A DNA stretch of 64,000 nucleotides from the NCBI RefSeq assembly GCF_016428915.1, contig NZ_JAELTP010000004.1, forward strand, positions 1 to 64,000. The letters run 5' to 3'. Origin of the DNA: Pandoraea sp. ASV26. GTDB taxonomy: Bacteria > Pseudomonadota > Gammaproteobacteria > Burkholderiales > Burkholderiaceae. Shown here piece by piece: positions 56,261-64,000 of this stretch. How positions within the stretch are numbered: position 1 is the first letter of the stretch; every line of letters begins with the position of its first letter. Position numbers and translations under genes: made by a program. The notes under the pieces were generated by a model, which searched no databases, had not been told where the DNA came from, and was given only the letters and a program-made list of their open reading frames with translations.

Positions 56261-57145
56261 TCAGAACGCGTAGCCCGCACCGATCATCCACGTCTGGTTG
56301 ATCGTCTTCGAATCCGGTTCGTAGGCATTCACGCCCGGCGTGACCTGCGTGACGCCGGAACGCCCGTACTGGAAGCGAGACCACTCGTAAGTCGCGTTCA
56401 CGTGGAAGTTGCGCGCAATCGCGTAGTCGAGCCCGAAGCCCGCCACAACGACCGGCTTGTTGCCGAGGGTGAACGTGTTCTGCGACCCCGCGAGCGTCAG
56501 TGACGCCCCGACCATGGCGCCCGCGCGAATGTCGGCGGTCGCCACCAGTTTCGGCGTCACTTCGAGCTGCCCCATGAGGCCGCCCCCGATCACGTGATGA
56601 CGATAGCGCTCGTAGAAACCGTACGGATCGCTGCTGCTGTCGCGAATCCAGTCATGGTAGCTATAGCTCACGTAGGGGATCATCTGGGCGTTCCACGTGC
56701 CGAGGTGGAATGGAAACGCCTTACCGGCCTTGAGCGTGACGTCTGTCGCCGTCGAGCGCGTATTCATCTGGTAATTCGGCTGGACGACGCGCCCCGACGA
56801 GTCTGCGAGATAGCCGCCGTAATCGACGTTGCCGTGGGCCACGCGCACCGAGCCGCTGAAGTACAGGTTGGACACGCCGAACAACTGCCGCTGGGTCGAT
56901 GCCCCGAGCGAAAATGCTGCCGTGGTGCCGCGTTCGGAATCGCTCTTGCCGGGTCCGATAGTCTCCCAGTAGTGCAACTGCTGCGCACCGGCATCGAGCC
57001 AGACCTGATTGTTGGCGCGCAGCATGGCTTCCTGCGCATTGGCATTGGCCGCCCATAATCCGGCGGCAAAGAAGACGAATGCGGCGCGCGTGATGGCGGT
57101 TCCGCACTGGCCGCAAGCGATGGTGCGGCGCGGGTTCGACGTCAT
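56261..57145 (-). CDS. Outer-membrane beta-barrel protein
   Basis: 294 residues. A signal peptide ends ANANAQEA near residue 38. The mature protein alternates hydrophobic and polar residues in strands (for example LYFSGSVRVAHGNVDYGG, MIPYVSYSYHDWIRD, VVAGFGLDYAIARNFHVNATYEW in part) and ends in WMIGAGYAF, a C-terminal phenylalanine typical of BAM substrates. It is most like the Opa/OmpW-style small barrels. The ATG at 57143-57145 has GGGAGGG upstream; a much longer in-frame reading has no family support. Function unknown. It converges with the ABC operon. Confidence 0.83.
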   Translation of the reverse strand: MTSNPRRTIACGQCGTAITRAAFVFFAAGLWAANANAQEAMLRANNQVWLDAGAQQLHYWETIGPGKSDSERGTTAAFSLGASTQRQLFGVSNLYFSGSVRVAHGNVDYGGYLADSSGRVVQPNYQMNTRSTATDVTLKAGKAFPFHLGTWNAQMIPYVSYSYHDWIRDSSSDPYGFYERYRHHVIGGGLMGQLEVTPKLVATADIRAGAMVGASLTLAGSQNTFTLGNKPVVVAGFGLDYAIARNFHVNATYEWSRFQYGRSGVTQVTPGVNAYEPDSKTINQTWMIGAGYAF

Positions 57146-57588
57146 GGCACGACCCTCCCCAGGCGTGATCTCAACGACGGCTTGGAAGTGACCATCAGTG
57201 GTCACCGTTTTCCGGCATTGTTTCAGCGCACGACGCGGTGCGCAAGCGGGGAAATGTGGATTCTGCGCAAGCTTCGCAATGCAAGACTCACGCACATCGA
57301 GACACCGGCAGAACAAGGCCCGAGGGCTAGGCCGCGGCGATGAGGACAGACGCAGAAGTGCAGATGTCAGCCCCTTTTGACGTCGGCATCGAAACGTGCG
57401 ACGCCCGGACGTGACCGTATCAAAAAGGCCACACCTATCGGTAAAGATACTGATTAGCGGACGTTTTTGTGCAGTCGCATAATCGATGCAGAACCTGCCT
57501 GTCCTGCGCCCGGGGGGGCGCATCGACGGACGCTCAGGCAGGTTTTTTCCGCGGCGAAGACCGTGTATCAGACCCGAGAAGGCGCAAT
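57146..57588. other. Intergenic region with a possible small RNA
   Basis: 443 bp between an outer-membrane protein gene (minus) and a small membrane protein gene (plus). Apart from the structured element at 57478-57548 I see nothing I can name. Confidence 0.5.
57478..57548 (+). ncRNA. Candidate small RNA or attenuator with a terminator fold
   Basis: A CATAAT -10-like hexamer at 57478-57483 is followed by a strong structured element. The outer stem is AACCTGCCTG (57492-57501) / CAGGCAGGTT (57535-57544), enclosing an inner stem TGCGCCC (57505-57511) / GGGCGCA (57516-57522), then six Ts. No plus-strand gene precedes it, so it is not an ordinary terminator. It could end a transcript of about 58 nt or attenuate the small gene that starts 40 bp downstream. 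The -35 region is weak. Confidence 0.4.
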
Positions 57589-57732
57589 ATGAGCTATTAC
57601 CATTCCAAAGCAGAGGGCCGCGGGCGGGCCATCACCTTGACCCCTGCGTACCGCTGGCGGCGTCGCGCCTTCGCCGTGACCTGTGCGGTTCTCGCCGCCC
57701 TCGCCTACTACGCGGTGCATCACCCTAAGTAA
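57589..57732 (+). CDS. Small single-pass membrane protein, 47 residues
   Basis: The ATG at 57589 is preceded by AGAAGG at a proper distance. The N-terminal 25 residues are basic and polar (SKAEGRGRAI, YRWRRRAF), followed by one hydrophobic helix (FAVTCAVLAALAYYAV, about residues 27-42) and a short HHPK tail. This gives a cytoplasmic basic N-terminus and a single membrane segment. I do not recognise a family. The attenuator-like hairpin just upstream could regulate it. Confidence 0.5.
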   Translation: MSYYHSKAEGRGRAITLTPAYRWRRRAFAVTCAVLAALAYYAVHHPK

Positions 57733-57785
57733 GCGGCGCGGCGAGCCCGTCGCCTTCAGGCGACGTCATTCGGCTTCATGGAGCT

Positions 57786-58751
57786 TCAGGCGGCATTTCC
57801 CAAGGCCGGCGCGTGCCAGTCCAGCGGCACGTTGGCCAGCATGCCGTCGACCATCGCGTCCAGACCGAAGGCCGGTTGCCAGCCCCAGTCATAGCGAGCA
57901 TGCGTGTCGTCCAGCGTATGCGGCCACGTCTCGGCGATCGCCTGACGGAAGTCGGGCGCGTACTTGACCGTGAAGCCCGGCACGCGACGCGCAATCGCTG
58001 CGGCCAGCGTGGCCGGGTCGAAGCTCACCCCGGCCACGTTGTATGACGAGCGCACGCGCAGCCGCGAGGCGTCGGCATTCATCAGCTCGAGCGTGGCACG
58101 CACGGCATCGGGCATGTGGATCATCGGCAGCGTCGCGTCTTCCTTCAGGAAGCACGTGTACGTCTCGCCGCGACGCGCCGCCTGAAAGATCTCGATGGCG
58201 TAATCGGTCGTGCCGCCGCCCGGGGGCGTCTTGTAGCTGATAACGCCCGGGTAGCGCAGGCTTCGCACGTCCACCCCGAACTTCGTGAAGTAGTACTCGC
58301 ACAGCCGCTCGCCCGCCTGCTTGCTGATGCCGTACATCGTGGTCGGATCCATGATGGCGAGTTGCGGCGTTTCGACGGCCGGCGTGTGCGGGCCGAACGC
58401 GGCAATCGACGAGGGCCAGAACACCCGCAGCCCCTTGCGCTCGCGCGCCAGCTCGAGCACGTTGAGCAGGCCGTTCATGTTGAGCGTCCAGGCCTGGAGC
58501 GGGCGTGTCTCGCCGGTGGCCGAGAGCAGCGCCGCCAGATGGAAGATCTGCGTGATGCCGAAGCGCTCGACGAGCGCGGCCAGACGCGCCGCATCGAGCA
58601 CGTCGAGCGTTTCGTAGTGCACCGGGTGACGCGACGGTCCCGGCGCGATGTCCGTCGCGACGACATTCTCGTTGCCGTACTGCGCAGCCAGCGCCTCGAC
58701 GAGCTCGCTGCCGATCTGCCCGTTGGCGCCAATGATGAGGATGCGTTCCAT
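57786..58751 (-). CDS. NAD-dependent epimerase/dehydratase family, probable SDR-type L-threonine 3-dehydrogenase
   Basis: About 321 residues, SDR fold. The NAD loop is ILIIGANGQIGSELVEAL at the N-terminus, the catalytic pair is in MYGISKQAGERLCEYY (Tyr-x3-Lys) near 146-161, and RYPGVISYKTPPGGGTTDYA near 180-199 is typical of SDR-type threonine dehydrogenases. It would oxidise L-threonine to 2-amino-3-ketobutyrate, which Kbl, encoded 2 bp upstream on the same strand, cleaves to glycine and acetyl-CoA. The two-gene arrangement strongly supports this. ATG at 58749-58751. Confidence 0.87.
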   Translation of the reverse strand: MERILIIGANGQIGSELVEALAAQYGNENVVATDIAPGPSRHPVHYETLDVLDAARLAALVERFGITQIFHLAALLSATGETRPLQAWTLNMNGLLNVLELARERKGLRVFWPSSIAAFGPHTPAVETPQLAIMDPTTMYGISKQAGERLCEYYFTKFGVDVRSLRYPGVISYKTPPGGGTTDYAIEIFQAARRGETYTCFLKEDATLPMIHMPDAVRATLELMNADASRLRVRSSYNVAGVSFDPATLAAAIARRVPGFTVKYAPDFRQAIAETWPHTLDDTHARYDWGWQPAFGLDAMVDGMLANVPLDWHAPALGNAA

Positions 58752-58753
58752 GT

Positions 58754-59971
58754 TCAACCTTGCTTGAGAATGCCGAGTTCGTTGCCGGCCTGAGCGAACG
58801 CCGCCAGCGCACGGGTCAGGTGTTCGCGCGTGTGCGCCGCCGAGAGTTGCACGCGCACCCGCGCCTGGCCCTGCGGCACCACCGGATAGAAGAAGCCGGT
58901 GGCGATCACGCCCAGTTCATAGAGTCGCTGCGCGAATCGCTGTGCCAGCGTGGCGTCGAAGAGCATGACGGGCACGATCGGATGGGTGCCCGGCTTGATG
59001 GTGAAGCCCAGCGCCGCGACTTCCTTGCGAAAGAACGCCGTGTTCTCGTGCAATTGCTCGCGTCGCGCGGACGAATGTTCGAGTTCGTCGAAGACCGCGA
59101 GCGATGTGCCGACGATGGCCGGCGCAAGGCTGTTAGAAAAGAGGTAGGGCCGCGAGCGCTGACGCAGCGTCTCGATCACCTCGCGACGCCCCGCCGTGAA
59201 ACCACCCATCGCGCCACCCAGCGCCTTGCCCAGCGTGCCGGTAATGATGTCGATCTTGCCCAGCACACCGTGGTGCTCGTGCGTGCCGCGCCCCGTCGGC
59301 CCCATGAAGCCGGTCGCGTGACACTCGTCGATCATGATGAGCGCGCCGTATTGCTCGGCCAGCGCCACGATACGGTCGAGTTGCGCGATGGTGCCGTCCA
59401 TCGAGAACACCCCGTCGGTGACGATGATGCGATGACGTGCCCCGGCCGCCGCTTGCAACTGGCGCTCGAGGTCTTCCATGTCGTTGTGGGCATAGCGCAG
59501 ACGCTGCGCCTTGCAAAGACGCACGCCGTCGATGATCGAGGCGTGGTTGAGGGCGTCGGAGATGATGGCGTCCTGCTCGTCGAACAGCGGCTCGAACACG
59601 CCACCGTTGGCGTCGAACGCGGCAGCGTACAGGATGGCGTCTTCCGTCCCCAGATAAGCGGCGATGCGGGCTTCCAGCTCCTTGTGCGGGCCTTGCGTGC
59701 CGCAGATGAAGCGTACCGACGACAGGCCGAAACCGAAGTCTTCCAGCGCCTTCTGCCCCGCCTTGACGAGGGCCTCGCTGCCCGACAGTCCCAGATAGTT
59801 GTTGGCGCACAGGTTGATGCGCGTCTGCCCGTCGTCGCACATGACCTCCGGCCCCTGCCGCGACATGAGCACGCGTTCCTGCTTGAAAAGGCCCTGGCGG
59901 CGCGTGTCTTCCAGTCGTTCGGTCAGTTGGCGGTAGAAGCCCTCGCGGGCTTCCGGGGTGTGTGCGGTCAT
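58754..59971 (-). CDS. kbl: Glycine C-acetyltransferase (2-amino-3-ketobutyrate CoA ligase)
   Basis: 405 residues, PLP-dependent alpha-oxoamine synthase family. The PLP lysine lies in ITGTLGKALGGAMGGFT near 245. NNYLGLSG (about 52-59), FGFGLSSVRFICGTQ near 75-90 and MIDECHATGFMGPTGRG near 205-221 are typical. It splits 2-amino-3-ketobutyrate with CoA to glycine and acetyl-CoA. The ATG at 59969-59971 has AGGAG 9 nt upstream; the ATG three codons earlier overlaps that site. It is divergent from an XRE-cupin regulator. Confidence 0.95.
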   Translation of the reverse strand: MTAHTPEAREGFYRQLTERLEDTRRQGLFKQERVLMSRQGPEVMCDDGQTRINLCANNYLGLSGSEALVKAGQKALEDFGFGLSSVRFICGTQGPHKELEARIAAYLGTEDAILYAAAFDANGGVFEPLFDEQDAIISDALNHASIIDGVRLCKAQRLRYAHNDMEDLERQLQAAAGARHRIIVTDGVFSMDGTIAQLDRIVALAEQYGALIMIDECHATGFMGPTGRGTHEHHGVLGKIDIITGTLGKALGGAMGGFTAGRREVIETLRQRSRPYLFSNSLAPAIVGTSLAVFDELEHSSARREQLHENTAFFRKEVAALGFTIKPGTHPIVPVMLFDATLAQRFAQRLYELGVIATGFFYPVVPQGQARVRVQLSAAHTREHLTRALAAFAQAGNELGILKQG

Positions 59972-60145
59972 CGTGCGCATCTCCTGTGTGCGGTCGGCGG
60001 ACACCGTGGTACGGCGCCGCCGGAAGCATCCGGCGGCATCGGTGAATGCCGCCTGATATCGAAAGTCATGCCGAAAGCCATGCATGCACGGCGCGTGTGC
60101 TCTGCTACCATGCAGTCATTCATCTTATCGGAAACTATACTTTAT

Positions 60146-60162
60146 ATTGAACAAGTTTCAAT
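60146..60162. promoter_or_regulatory. Dyad in the AT-rich kbl/regulator spacer
   Basis: ATTGAACAAGTTTCAAT, 6-bp arms with a 5-bp centre, lies in a strongly AT-rich island (about 60120-60180) between the divergent genes. It is a likely operator for the XRE-cupin protein. A second overlapping dyad (TTTCAATATATTGGAAA) follows immediately. Confidence 0.5.
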
Positions 60163-60194
60163 ATATTGGAAAATTCTAATATCCCGGAATTCAT

Positions 60195-60785
60195 ATGGCA
60201 AGTACTCCCGCTGCCTCGGCGCTGCCCCCGATCGCCCCGCCGCCTGTCGGCGACATGATTCAGCAAATGCGCAAAGAGCGCGGCATGACGCTCGAGACGC
60301 TCTCGCGCGCTTCCGGCGTCTCGAAGTCGATGCTCTCGCAGATCGAACGCGACAAGGCCAACCCGACCATCGCCGTGGCGTGGCGCCTGGCCAATGCGCT
60401 GGGCGTGCGGCTCGACCAATTGCTCGGCGCGCCCACGGGCGACCCCGAGCCGGTGCGCGTGATCGGCAAGCATGAAATCCCCACGCTGGCGGGGGCGGAG
60501 CACGCCTATCAGTTGAAGATCCTCGGACCGATGGAGCTGGCCGGTAAATACGAGTGGTACGAACTGACGCTGCAACCGGGTGCAGCGCTCGTGTCCGAAG
60601 CGCACGATCCGGGCACACGCGAGCATTTCACGGTGTTCGACGGTCAGGTCGACGTGGAAGTCGAACACTTCGCGCGTCGCGCCAAACCGGGCGAGACCGC
60701 GCGCTACCCTGCCGACCGCGCCCATGCCATTCGCAATGTCGGCAAATCCGTGGCACGCGGCCTGCTGGTGGTGATCCACGGATAA
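60195..60785 (+). CDS. XRE-family regulator with C-terminal cupin domain
   Basis: 196 residues. The helix-turn-helix domain covers about residues 20-75 (MIQQMRKERGMTLETLSRAS, GVSKSMLSQIERDKANPTIA). The cupin domain covers about 100-195, with HDPGTREHFTVFDGQVDVEVE and a final RNVGKSVARGLLVVIHG. The cupin usually binds a small effector. It is divergent from kbl-tdh, so it probably senses an amino acid and controls threonine catabolism. The role is inferred from position. The dyads in the spacer are candidate sites. Confidence 0.9.
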   Translation: MASTPAASALPPIAPPPVGDMIQQMRKERGMTLETLSRASGVSKSMLSQIERDKANPTIAVAWRLANALGVRLDQLLGAPTGDPEPVRVIGKHEIPTLAGAEHAYQLKILGPMELAGKYEWYELTLQPGAALVSEAHDPGTREHFTVFDGQVDVEVEHFARRAKPGETARYPADRAHAIRNVGKSVARGLLVVIHG

Positions 60786-60825
60786 GCCGCGTTCAGCGGC
60801 GTGCGCTATTCCTCCCCTGCACCGC

Positions 60826-60852
60826 TCAAGTCCTTTCCCGGACTGCCGTTAG
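60826..60852 (+). promoter_or_regulatory. Sigma-28 (FliA)-type promoter of the chemoreceptor gene
   Basis: TCAAGTCC at 60826-60833 and GCCGTTAG at 60845-60852 with an 11-bp spacer, close to the flagellar consensus TAAAGTTT-N11-GCCGATAA. It lies about 130 bp upstream of the receptor start. Confidence 0.6.
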
Positions 60853-60983
60853 CACACGTTTGGTCCGTGTTCTCATCAGGAGCACTGACAATCGATCGAC
60901 AATCGGATCGCAAGGACGTGGCGACACGTCACGCGCGGCCGCCGCGAAAGTGACACCGAAGCGGAACCCGTGGGGAAGACGAA

Positions 60984-62603
60984 GTGATACAGCAGTTGAG
61001 TTTGAAGGCGAAGTTGTGGTCTGCGGTGGCGTTGATGTGGGTGAGCCTGCTGGCCATGGCGCTCTGGGGCGCGTGGGCACAGCGCGACACCATGCTTGCC
61101 GAGCGCCGTGCCGGCCTGACACACGTGGTCGATGCCGGCCTGAGTCTGGTCAGGCACTACGCCGCACGCGCCGAGCGCGGTGAGATCAGCGTGGCCGACG
61201 CGCAAAAGCTCGCGCGCGAGCAGATCGGCGCGATTCGCTACGATGGCGACAACTATTTCGGTATCTTGAACTCGCAGCGCGTGATCGTGCTGAACTCGGT
61301 CAATCCGAAGCTCGAGGGCAAGGACATGAGCCAGTTCCGCGATCCGTCGGGCAAGCTCATGTTTTCGGACATCGTGGCCGCCGCGCGTACCGATGATCCG
61401 TTCGTCACCTATCACTGGCCCAAACCCGGCTCGGAGAAACCCGTCGAGAAAATCAGCCGCGTGGGCGCGTACTCGCCATGGGACTGGTATCTGACAACCG
61501 GCGCCTATGTCGACGACATCAATGCCGCCTTCTTCGGCGCGCTGCTGCGCTGGGGCGCCATGCTGGCCGTGATCGGTCTGGCGGTGTCGGGGGTCATGCT
61601 GCTCATCATTCGCAACGTCCAGCAAAGTCTCGGCGGCGAGCCCGAGTACGCGGCCGACATCGCCACGCGCATTGCCGACGGCGACCTGCTCACGCAAGTG
61701 CGACTGCGTGAGGGTGACAGCGCGAGCCTGCTCTTCGCGATGCAGCGCATGCAGGGCAACCTCCAGCAGATGATCGGACGCATTCGCAGCGGCACGAGCG
61801 CCATCACGCTCGCCGCGCGCGAAATTGCCGAGGGGAATACCGACCTGTCGTCGCGCACCGAACAGCAGGCAGCCGCGCTCGAAGAGACTGCCTCGTCGAT
61901 GGAACAACTCACGTCGACCGTCCGCCAGAATGCCGACAACGCGCGGCAGGCCAGCCAACTCGCCGAGAGCGCGTCGGCGATTGCCGTGCGCGGCGGGCAA
62001 GTCGTCGATCAGGTGGTGACCACGATGGAGGGCATCTCGCAAAGCTCGGGCAAGGTGGTCGACATCATCAGCGTGATCGACGGTATCGCGTTTCAGACGA
62101 ACATTCTCGCGCTCAACGCCGCCGTGGAAGCCGCCCGCGCGGGTGAACAAGGACGCGGCTTCGCCGTCGTCGCCGGCGAAGTGCGCACGCTCGCCCAGCG
62201 CAGTGCCGCGGCGGCCAAGGAGATCAAGGCGTTGATCGAGTCGTCGAACAGCCGCGTGCAGGACGGCTCGATCCTCGTGGCGCAAGCGGGGCAGACGATG
62301 CACGACGTGGTGCAAGCCGTGCGGCGTGTCACCGACATCATGGGCGAGATTTCGGCGGCGTCTGCCGAGCAAAGTCACGGCATCGAGCAGGTCGGTCGTG
62401 CCGTCACGCAAATGGATGAAGTCACGCAGCAGAACGCCGCACTCGTGGAACAGGCAGCGGCGGCAGCCGCGTCGATGGAAGATCAGGCCCGCGCACTCGA
62501 CCAGGCGGTCGCTGCGTTTCGCATGACGTCGGAGCGGCCGCTCAACGCCGCATCCGGTGCAAGGGGTACGGCGAGCGTGGCCCTTCAGCGGCTCGCCGCC
62601 TGA
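60984..62603 (+). CDS. Methyl-accepting chemotaxis protein with a single-Cache sensor
   Basis: 539 residues. Membrane helix 1 lies near residues 10-32. The periplasmic sCache_2-type domain is about 33-185, with YDGDNYFGILNSQRVIVLNS and WDWYLTTGAYVDDINAAF. Helix 2 is near 190-212, a HAMP follows, and the signalling domain holds the highly conserved hairpin tip IDGIAFQTNILALNAAVEAA (about 370-390), GRGFAVVAGEVRTLAQRSAAA and methylation helices rich in Glu/Gln pairs. It signals to CheA-CheW and flagella. The sigma-28-like promoter upstream agrees with flagellar-regulon control. Ligand unknown; sCache_2 domains often bind small organic acids. Confidence 0.95.
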   Translation: MIQQLSLKAKLWSAVALMWVSLLAMALWGAWAQRDTMLAERRAGLTHVVDAGLSLVRHYAARAERGEISVADAQKLAREQIGAIRYDGDNYFGILNSQRVIVLNSVNPKLEGKDMSQFRDPSGKLMFSDIVAAARTDDPFVTYHWPKPGSEKPVEKISRVGAYSPWDWYLTTGAYVDDINAAFFGALLRWGAMLAVIGLAVSGVMLLIIRNVQQSLGGEPEYAADIATRIADGDLLTQVRLREGDSASLLFAMQRMQGNLQQMIGRIRSGTSAITLAAREIAEGNTDLSSRTEQQAAALEETASSMEQLTSTVRQNADNARQASQLAESASAIAVRGGQVVDQVVTTMEGISQSSGKVVDIISVIDGIAFQTNILALNAAVEAARAGEQGRGFAVVAGEVRTLAQRSAAAAKEIKALIESSNSRVQDGSILVAQAGQTMHDVVQAVRRVTDIMGEISAASAEQSHGIEQVGRAVTQMDEVTQQNAALVEQAAAAAASMEDQARALDQAVAAFRMTSERPLNAASGARGTASVALQRLAA

Positions 62604-62678
62604 CTGCGTCAACGAGCCTGAGGCGGGCGTCTGCGTCCGGACGTTAGCTACCGAGCCACCAAGCTACGCGGCCTGACC

Positions 62679-63437
62679 TCAGGCGGCTGCGTTCAACTGG
62701 CCCGCCATCCCGGCGTCGATGATCTGACGCGCCACCGTCGGCAGGATGCGCAGGGGCGGCGAGCCCGGCCCGAAGGTCTGGCTCGCGGCGTAGGCGCCTT
62801 CGAGAATCAGCGATAGCGCATCGACCAGCGGCGCCGGTTCCTGCAAACCGGCGGCCGTGGCGAGTGCCGTGAAGCGCTGCACCACTTCCGCCTTGTAATT
62901 CACGACTGACTTGCGCGCCGCATGCTCCGGATCGGGAAATTCGGCCGCCACGTTCACGAACGGGCAACCGCGATAGCCCGGCTTGCTCGCCCGCTCGGAC
63001 AGATCGACGAAGATCTGCAACATCTGCGCACGCGGCTCGCCCGCCCGTTTCGCAATGCTCTCGTCGATACGCGCCAGACTCGCCGTCTGCATGTGATCGA
63101 GGTAGGCCAGCATCAGTTCGTCCTTCGACGCGAACTGGCGATAAAGGCACATCTTGTTCACGCCGGCGCGCTTGACGACGGCATCCACCCCCACCGCGCG
63201 CACCCCTTCGGCGTGGAACAGCTCCACCGCCGCGTCGAGCAGATGCTGCTGCGCGACCGGCGCGGGCGTGACGTGCCGCCCCGTCTTGCCAGCGCGCGAC
63301 GCAGCACTGCGACGGCGCGCCGGTGCCACCGTGCCCTCGCCCTTGCCACTGCCCTTGGTCGCCACCTTCCCCCCCGCCTTCGCCGGGTCTGGCACATCAG
63401 GTCCTGCGGGCGGTACGGGCGTTGTCGATTTGGCCAT
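62679..63437 (-). CDS. TetR-family transcriptional regulator
   Basis: 252 residues. The first 55 are a low-complexity, Pro/Lys/Ala/Arg-rich arm. The DNA-binding domain follows, with LLDAAVELFHAEGVRAVGVDAVVKRAGVNKMCLYRQFASKDELMLAYL (diagnostic TetR pattern over about 65-112). The C-terminal ligand domain is helical, with CPFVNVAAEFPDPEHAA near 155, as in AcrR-like relatives with a conserved Cys-Pro. It is divergent from an MFS transporter and probably represses it and itself through the repeated ATGTTACCGA sites. Start at ATG 63435-63437; a later start would remove the arm. Confidence 0.9.
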   Translation of the reverse strand: MAKSTTPVPPAGPDVPDPAKAGGKVATKGSGKGEGTVAPARRRSAASRAGKTGRHVTPAPVAQQHLLDAAVELFHAEGVRAVGVDAVVKRAGVNKMCLYRQFASKDELMLAYLDHMQTASLARIDESIAKRAGEPRAQMLQIFVDLSERASKPGYRGCPFVNVAAEFPDPEHAARKSVVNYKAEVVQRFTALATAAGLQEPAPLVDALSLILEGAYAASQTFGPGSPPLRILPTVARQIIDAGMAGQLNAAA

Positions 63438-63546
63438 TGTCTGGCGCTCCTAAAACGGTAAAGCGGTGAAGCGGTGAAGACGCGTTGAACCCGTGAAGCC
63501 GTATCTCGCGACGCCGGACAAAGCCCTGCCGTCGCCAAGGGAACGC

Positions 63547-63594
63547 TTGACATGTTACCGATCGGTTCATAACATGGCAACCTCATGTTACCGA
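63547..63594. promoter_or_regulatory. Promoter and TetR operator region of the MFS gene
   Basis: TTGACA at 63547-63552 and TAACAT at 63570-63575 with a 17-bp spacer form a good promoter. Within the spacer is the perfect palindrome ACCGATCGGT (63557-63566). ATGTTACCGA occurs at 63552 and again at 63585. This is a typical TetR-controlled promoter layout. Confidence 0.65.
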
Positions 63595-63689
63595 GCTGTC
63601 ACAAAACCGTCGCTGTACGTAGACAGGCCGGATCTCGCAAACGTTCCCGGTTCGGACAACAAAACCGAACCGCAGCAAGGATTTCCGCC

Positions 63690-64000
63690 ATGAAGGCTGC
63701 ACTTGCACGGCGCATTGACGGGCGCTTCCACTATGGGTGGATCGTCGTTGGCGTAATTTTCCTGGTCCTGCTCGCCTCAGCGGGCATTCGTGCGACGCCA
63801 AGCGTGATGATGGTGCCGCTCGAGCATGACTTCGGCTGGAGCCGCGCCACGATTTCTCTGGCGATTTCCGTCAATCTGGCGCTGTACGGCCTGACCGGCC
63901 CGTTTGCCGCTGCGGCCATGCAGCGCTTCGGCATTCGTCCGACGGTCATGGTGGCCCTGCTGTTGCTCGCTTCGGGCACAGCGCTCTCGTCGCTGATGAC
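63690..64000 (+). CDS. MFS transporter, 5' part only
   Basis: About 104 N-terminal codons before the window ends. Sequence FHYGWIVVGVIFLVLLASAGIRATPSVMM (first helix), LEHDFGWSRATISLAISVNLALYGLTGPFAAAAMQRFGIRP (second helix and the loop motif) is typical of MFS proteins of the oxalate/formate-antiporter or monocarboxylate type. The ATG at 63690 follows AAGGA. Divergent from the TetR gene, which probably represses it. Substrate unknown. Confidence 0.88.
   Translation, partial: MKAALARRIDGRFHYGWIVVGVIFLVLLASAGIRATPSVMMVPLEHDFGWSRATISLAISVNLALYGLTGPFAAAAMQRFGIRPTVMVALLLLASGTALSSLM

Overview
The window looks like a chromosomal segment of a high-GC beta-proteobacterium of the Burkholderiaceae. 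I would guess Pandoraea or a close relative. The reasons are the conserved blocks yqgE-ruvX-pyrB-pyrC'-plsC, rubredoxin/thiD, recA-recX, sucC-sucD and leuS-lptE-holA-proA-hutD, together with GC-rich codon use. The genus is an inference and the blocks themselves are read directly.

Layout. 0-6.7 kb: the 5' part of a phosphomannomutase/phosphoglucomutase gene (minus), then a plus-strand surface-polysaccharide operon (Wzx flippase, three GT4 glycosyltransferases, a WecA/WbpL-type initiating transferase). 6.8-15.1 kb: apaH, then a minus-strand operon yqgE-ruvX-pyrB-pyrC'(dead dihydroorotase)-plsC, an orphan ChpA/FimL-like protein, rubredoxin and divergent thiD. 15.2-22.5 kb: a PglL/Wzy-type O-oligosaccharyltransferase beside a type IV pilin, TerC, sucC-sucD with an upstream DUF2889-like gene, and recX. 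22.6-28.2 kb: recA with a LexA box, a TctD/TctE-like two-component system and an MHS-family transporter.

28.3-40.4 kb is the accessory part. An intact tRNA-Met(CAU) gene is followed by a compact minus-strand cluster (GT-C membrane protein, rfbF, rfbG, sulfotransferase, kinase-like protein, SDR, split transketolase, gtrA, gtrB). It ends next to a decayed full-length copy of the same tRNA gene, a three-frame HAD-IIB phosphatase pseudogene and an ISL3-family transposase remnant. I read the cluster as a Gtr-type glycan-modification island. The CDP-glucose enzymes plus the transketolase pair suggest a two-carbon-branched 6-deoxy sugar carried on undecaprenyl phosphate. This is the best candidate here for an undescribed system.

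40.4-50.2 kb returns to core genes: wzz, fur, bamE, dapB, and leuS-lptE-holA-proA-hutD. At 50.3-51.0 kb lies a dead IS4-family element with perfect 14-bp terminal inverted repeats and 7-bp flanking direct repeats. 51.0-64.0 kb holds a TPR-glycosyltransferase, a two-gene ABC importer without a binding protein, an outer-membrane protein, a possible small RNA or attenuator, a threonine-to-glycine module (SDR dehydrogenase + kbl) with a divergent XRE-cupin regulator, a chemoreceptor with a sigma-28-like promoter, and a TetR regulator divergent from an MFS transporter that runs off the window. I found no CRISPR array, rRNA, integrase or prophage structural gene.
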